64,000 nt of DNA. It comes from Mesorhizobium loti CJ3sym. Its GTDB lineage: Bacteria > Pseudomonadota > Alphaproteobacteria > Rhizobiales > Rhizobiaceae. Positions 62,465-64,000 of this stretch are shown here, piece by piece (positions within the stretch are counted from its first letter, which is position 1; each line of letters starts with the position of its first letter). Location: the NCBI RefSeq assembly GCF_000472785.1, contig NZ_AXAL01000001.1, positions 626,078-690,077 on the forward strand. Direction: 5' to 3'. A program made the position numbers and the translations under genes. The notes beneath the pieces were generated by a model. That model worked only from the letters and a program-made list of their open reading frames with translations, was not told the origin of the DNA and did no database searches.

Positions 62465-62851
62465 CACTCTTCCTGCCACCACCCCGAAGGCATGCGGGAG
62501 TTATGCCGAAGAGCTCCTAATTTCCAGCAAGGCCAAACGCTCTAAATTTAACTTTCGCTAATTTAGCGTCAGCAGCAATGAAATTGGGGAAGAAGGCCGG
62601 CGCCGCTTGGGAGGAGAAGGCGCCGGCCAAGCGGATATATCAGGTCCGCCGCACAACGCAGGCTAGCTGAGTCTTGCCCTAACGTCATGTGGTTGTCACC
62701 GAATCCGCGTCGAGGGGCACGCCGCAGTCAGGATGGTGATGCTGTGGATTGGGTTAAGTCAACGATATCAGCGCCCACAACCGGCTGGTTGACCGATTGA
62801 ATCAAGCCGGAGAGCTGGCGCGTAAGGCGAGCCCGTCAAAATCCGTCGAGA
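62465..62851. other. Non-coding region with mutually exclusive hairpins
   Basis: 387 bases without a supported gene. An AT-rich stretch (62535-62570) with the palindrome CGCTAA-T-TTAGCG is followed by a GC-rich structured element at 62595-62634 described separately. Rest unremarkable. Confidence 0.5.
62595..62634. ncRNA. Structured intergenic element, possible small RNA or attenuator
   Basis: GGCCGGCGCC (62595) pairs with GGCGCCGGCC (62619), 10 perfect bp, with a loop holding GGGAGGAG; alternatively CCGCTTGG (62603) pairs with CCAAGCGG (62627). The two stems share bases and exclude each other. An AT-rich, promoter-like stretch lies just upstream on the plus strand. Confidence 0.3.
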
Positions 62852-64000
62852 TCATCTCCCGGTCGCGAGCCTTTGCCTGGCGATGGCGACATGGAAACTG
62901 GCGCCGAACAACAGCCCGTCATCGTTGAAGTCGTAGCTGGAATTGTGGAGCGGTGCCGAGGCTTCGCCATTGCCGAGGAAGACGAAGCAGCCCGGCACAT
63001 CGTCGAGGAAGCGGGCGAAATCCTCCGACCCTGTCATCGGCTCACGGGCGACCGCGATATTGTCTGGCTCGAAGACGTTTTTGGCGGCGACGAAGGCCGC
63101 GTCGACCAGTTCGGCATCGTTGCGCAAGGGCACGAATTCTCTGGTGTAGCTGACCTCGGCGCTGACGTTGTAAGCTGTAGCGGTGCCCTCGGCGATGATG
63201 CGCATCTGGCGCTCGATCTCGGCGCTGACTTCGGGGCGGAAACTACGGGCATCACCGAGGATGCGGGCAAGACCGGGCAGTGCATTGCGGGTGCCGTCGG
63301 TGATCAGTTCGGTCACCGAAACCACCGCTATGTCGGCCGGGCTCAGCCGGCGCGAAACGATGGTCTGCAGATTGGTGACCAGCGCGCAGGCGGCGACCAG
63401 CGTTTCGTTTCCCGAATGCGGCCGCGCCGCATGGCCACCGATCCCTCTGAGCACGATCTCGAAATTGTCCTCCGCTGACATAACGGGGCCGGCGCGGGTC
63501 TCGAAATGGCCGACGGCGAGGCCAGGCATATTGTGCAGGCCAAAGATCTCGTCGAAGGGGAAGCGCTGCATCAGGCCATCGTCGAGCATGGCCAGCGCGC
63601 CCCTGCCCCACTCCTCGGCCGGCTGGAAGATGAAGCGCACGGTGCCGTCGAAACCGCCCTCGCAGGCCAGCCGCTTTGCCGCGCCAAGCAGCATGGCGGT
63701 GTGGCCGTCATGACCGCAGGCATGCATAACCCCGGCATTGCCGGAGCGATAGGGCGCGGTCGACTGCTCGGTGATACGCAAAGCATCCATGTCAGCCCGC
63801 AGCGCAATCGCGCGGTTACCGCTGCCGCGCTTGAGCGTGCCAACGACACCGGTGCCACCGACGCCCTCACTGACATCGTCCAGGCCGAATTCGCGCAGCT
63901 TGGCGGCGACGAAAGCAGCAGTCCGTTTCTCCTCAAAGCCGAATTCGGGATGTGCGTGCAGATCGTGCCGCCAAGCGGTCATCTCGCGCTTCAACGTTTC
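62852..64000 (-). CDS. M20 amidohydrolase (hippurate-hydrolase-like), 5' end outside window
   Basis: At least 382 residues; the frame is open at base 64000 and the TTG at 63994 is probably internal. M20D metallopeptidase motifs: WRHDLHAHPEFGFEEKRTA, ALRADMDAL, MHACGHDGHTAMLLGAA, FQPAEEWGRGA, GHAARPH and a late GSEDFARFL. Two-metal enzyme cleaving N-acyl amino acids such as hippurate or indole-acetyl conjugates. Cytosolic. Confidence 0.92.
   Translation of the reverse strand, partial: ETLKREMTAWRHDLHAHPEFGFEEKRTAAFVAAKLREFGLDDVSEGVGGTGVVGTLKRGSGNRAIALRADMDALRITEQSTAPYRSGNAGVMHACGHDGHTAMLLGAAKRLACEGGFDGTVRFIFQPAEEWGRGALAMLDDGLMQRFPFDEIFGLHNMPGLAVGHFETRAGPVMSAEDNFEIVLRGIGGHAARPHSGNETLVAACALVTNLQTIVSRRLSPADIAVVSVTELITDGTRNALPGLARILGDARSFRPEVSAEIERQMRIIAEGTATAYNVSAEVSYTREFVPLRNDAELVDAAFVAAKNVFEPDNIAVAREPMTGSEDFARFLDDVPGCFVFLGNGEASAPLHNSSYDFNDDGLLFGASFHVAIARQRLATGR

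Overview
The window is high-GC chromosomal DNA from an alphaproteobacterium of the Rhizobiales, most likely Mesorhizobium. The general amino-acid transporter aapJQMP, the rhizobial types of BetI, ChoX and HdaA, an NDUFS4-like complex I subunit between tRNA-Pro and tRNA-Arg, and dispersed rhizobial intergenic palindromes all fit the order. Three DUF680 secreted mini-proteins, a family I know almost only from Mesorhizobium, point to the genus. It reads as ordinary core and near-core chromosome: I see no integrase, transposase, phage gene, plasmid gene or CRISPR array.

Layout. 0-4.2 kb: the 3' part of groEL and a three-gene TadE/TadG-like operon. 4.2-6.6 kb: a LysE exporter, a tightly packed row of small conserved genes with non-ATG starts, and cspA. 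6.8-13.6 kb: an HD-GYP protein, a 1404-residue autotransporter with a PGRS-like glycine-rich passenger, and a divergent DNA-binding protein of unknown family. 13.6-19.3 kb: GST, CsbD, a Tat-exported metallophosphoesterase, and a choline-related block (choX and an alpha/beta hydrolase divergent from betI and an SDR) around a three-repeat operator. 19.5-24 kb: DUF805, a GT10 fucosyltransferase-like enzyme, fumC and two DoxX proteins. 24-30.3 kb: ppk-ppx polyphosphate operon, zinc-finger protein, FAD monooxygenase, TIGR02117 protein. 30.3-36.5 kb: aapJQMP and metC. 36.6-44.7 kb: HPP-CBS protein, crotonase with a divergent TetR, a protein of unknown function overlapping a TPR protein, an anion transporter, a glycosyltransferase, a diguanylate cyclase and a small conserved gene. 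45-46.4 kb: two tRNAs around the complex I subunit, then a cupin. 46.7-52.1 kb: hdaA, AI-2E transporter and CDP-alcohol transferase on one strand, purM-purN-hypothetical-sixA on the other. 52.1-53.5 kb: the DUF680 triad. 53.9-58.8 kb: a TctD/TctE-type two-component system convergent with a NitT/TauT-type ABC operon. 59-64 kb: dapB, a UvrD-type helicase, two small proteins and an M20 amidohydrolase that runs off the window.

How the parts fit. Surface and envelope functions (Tad-like proteins, autotransporter, GT10, glycosyltransferase, DUF680 proteins) alternate with nutrient uptake (Aap, ChoX, NitT/TauT-type, LysE) and housekeeping (purines, lysine, fumarase, polyphosphate, replication control). 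Two cyclic-di-GMP enzymes of opposite type, the HD-GYP protein and the GGDEF protein, are present, and the HD-GYP gene lies beside the autotransporter. The least explained material is the autotransporter/regulator pair, the orphan choX-hydrolase pair with its 20-bp-phased operator, the duplicated DUF680 units with their paired palindromes, the intercistronic stem-loops just after two binding-protein genes, and a structured non-coding stretch at 62.56-62.63 kb.

Coding starts were chosen by ribosome-binding site, overlap with the upstream gene and family length. Family assignments come from recognised motifs, not from database searches.
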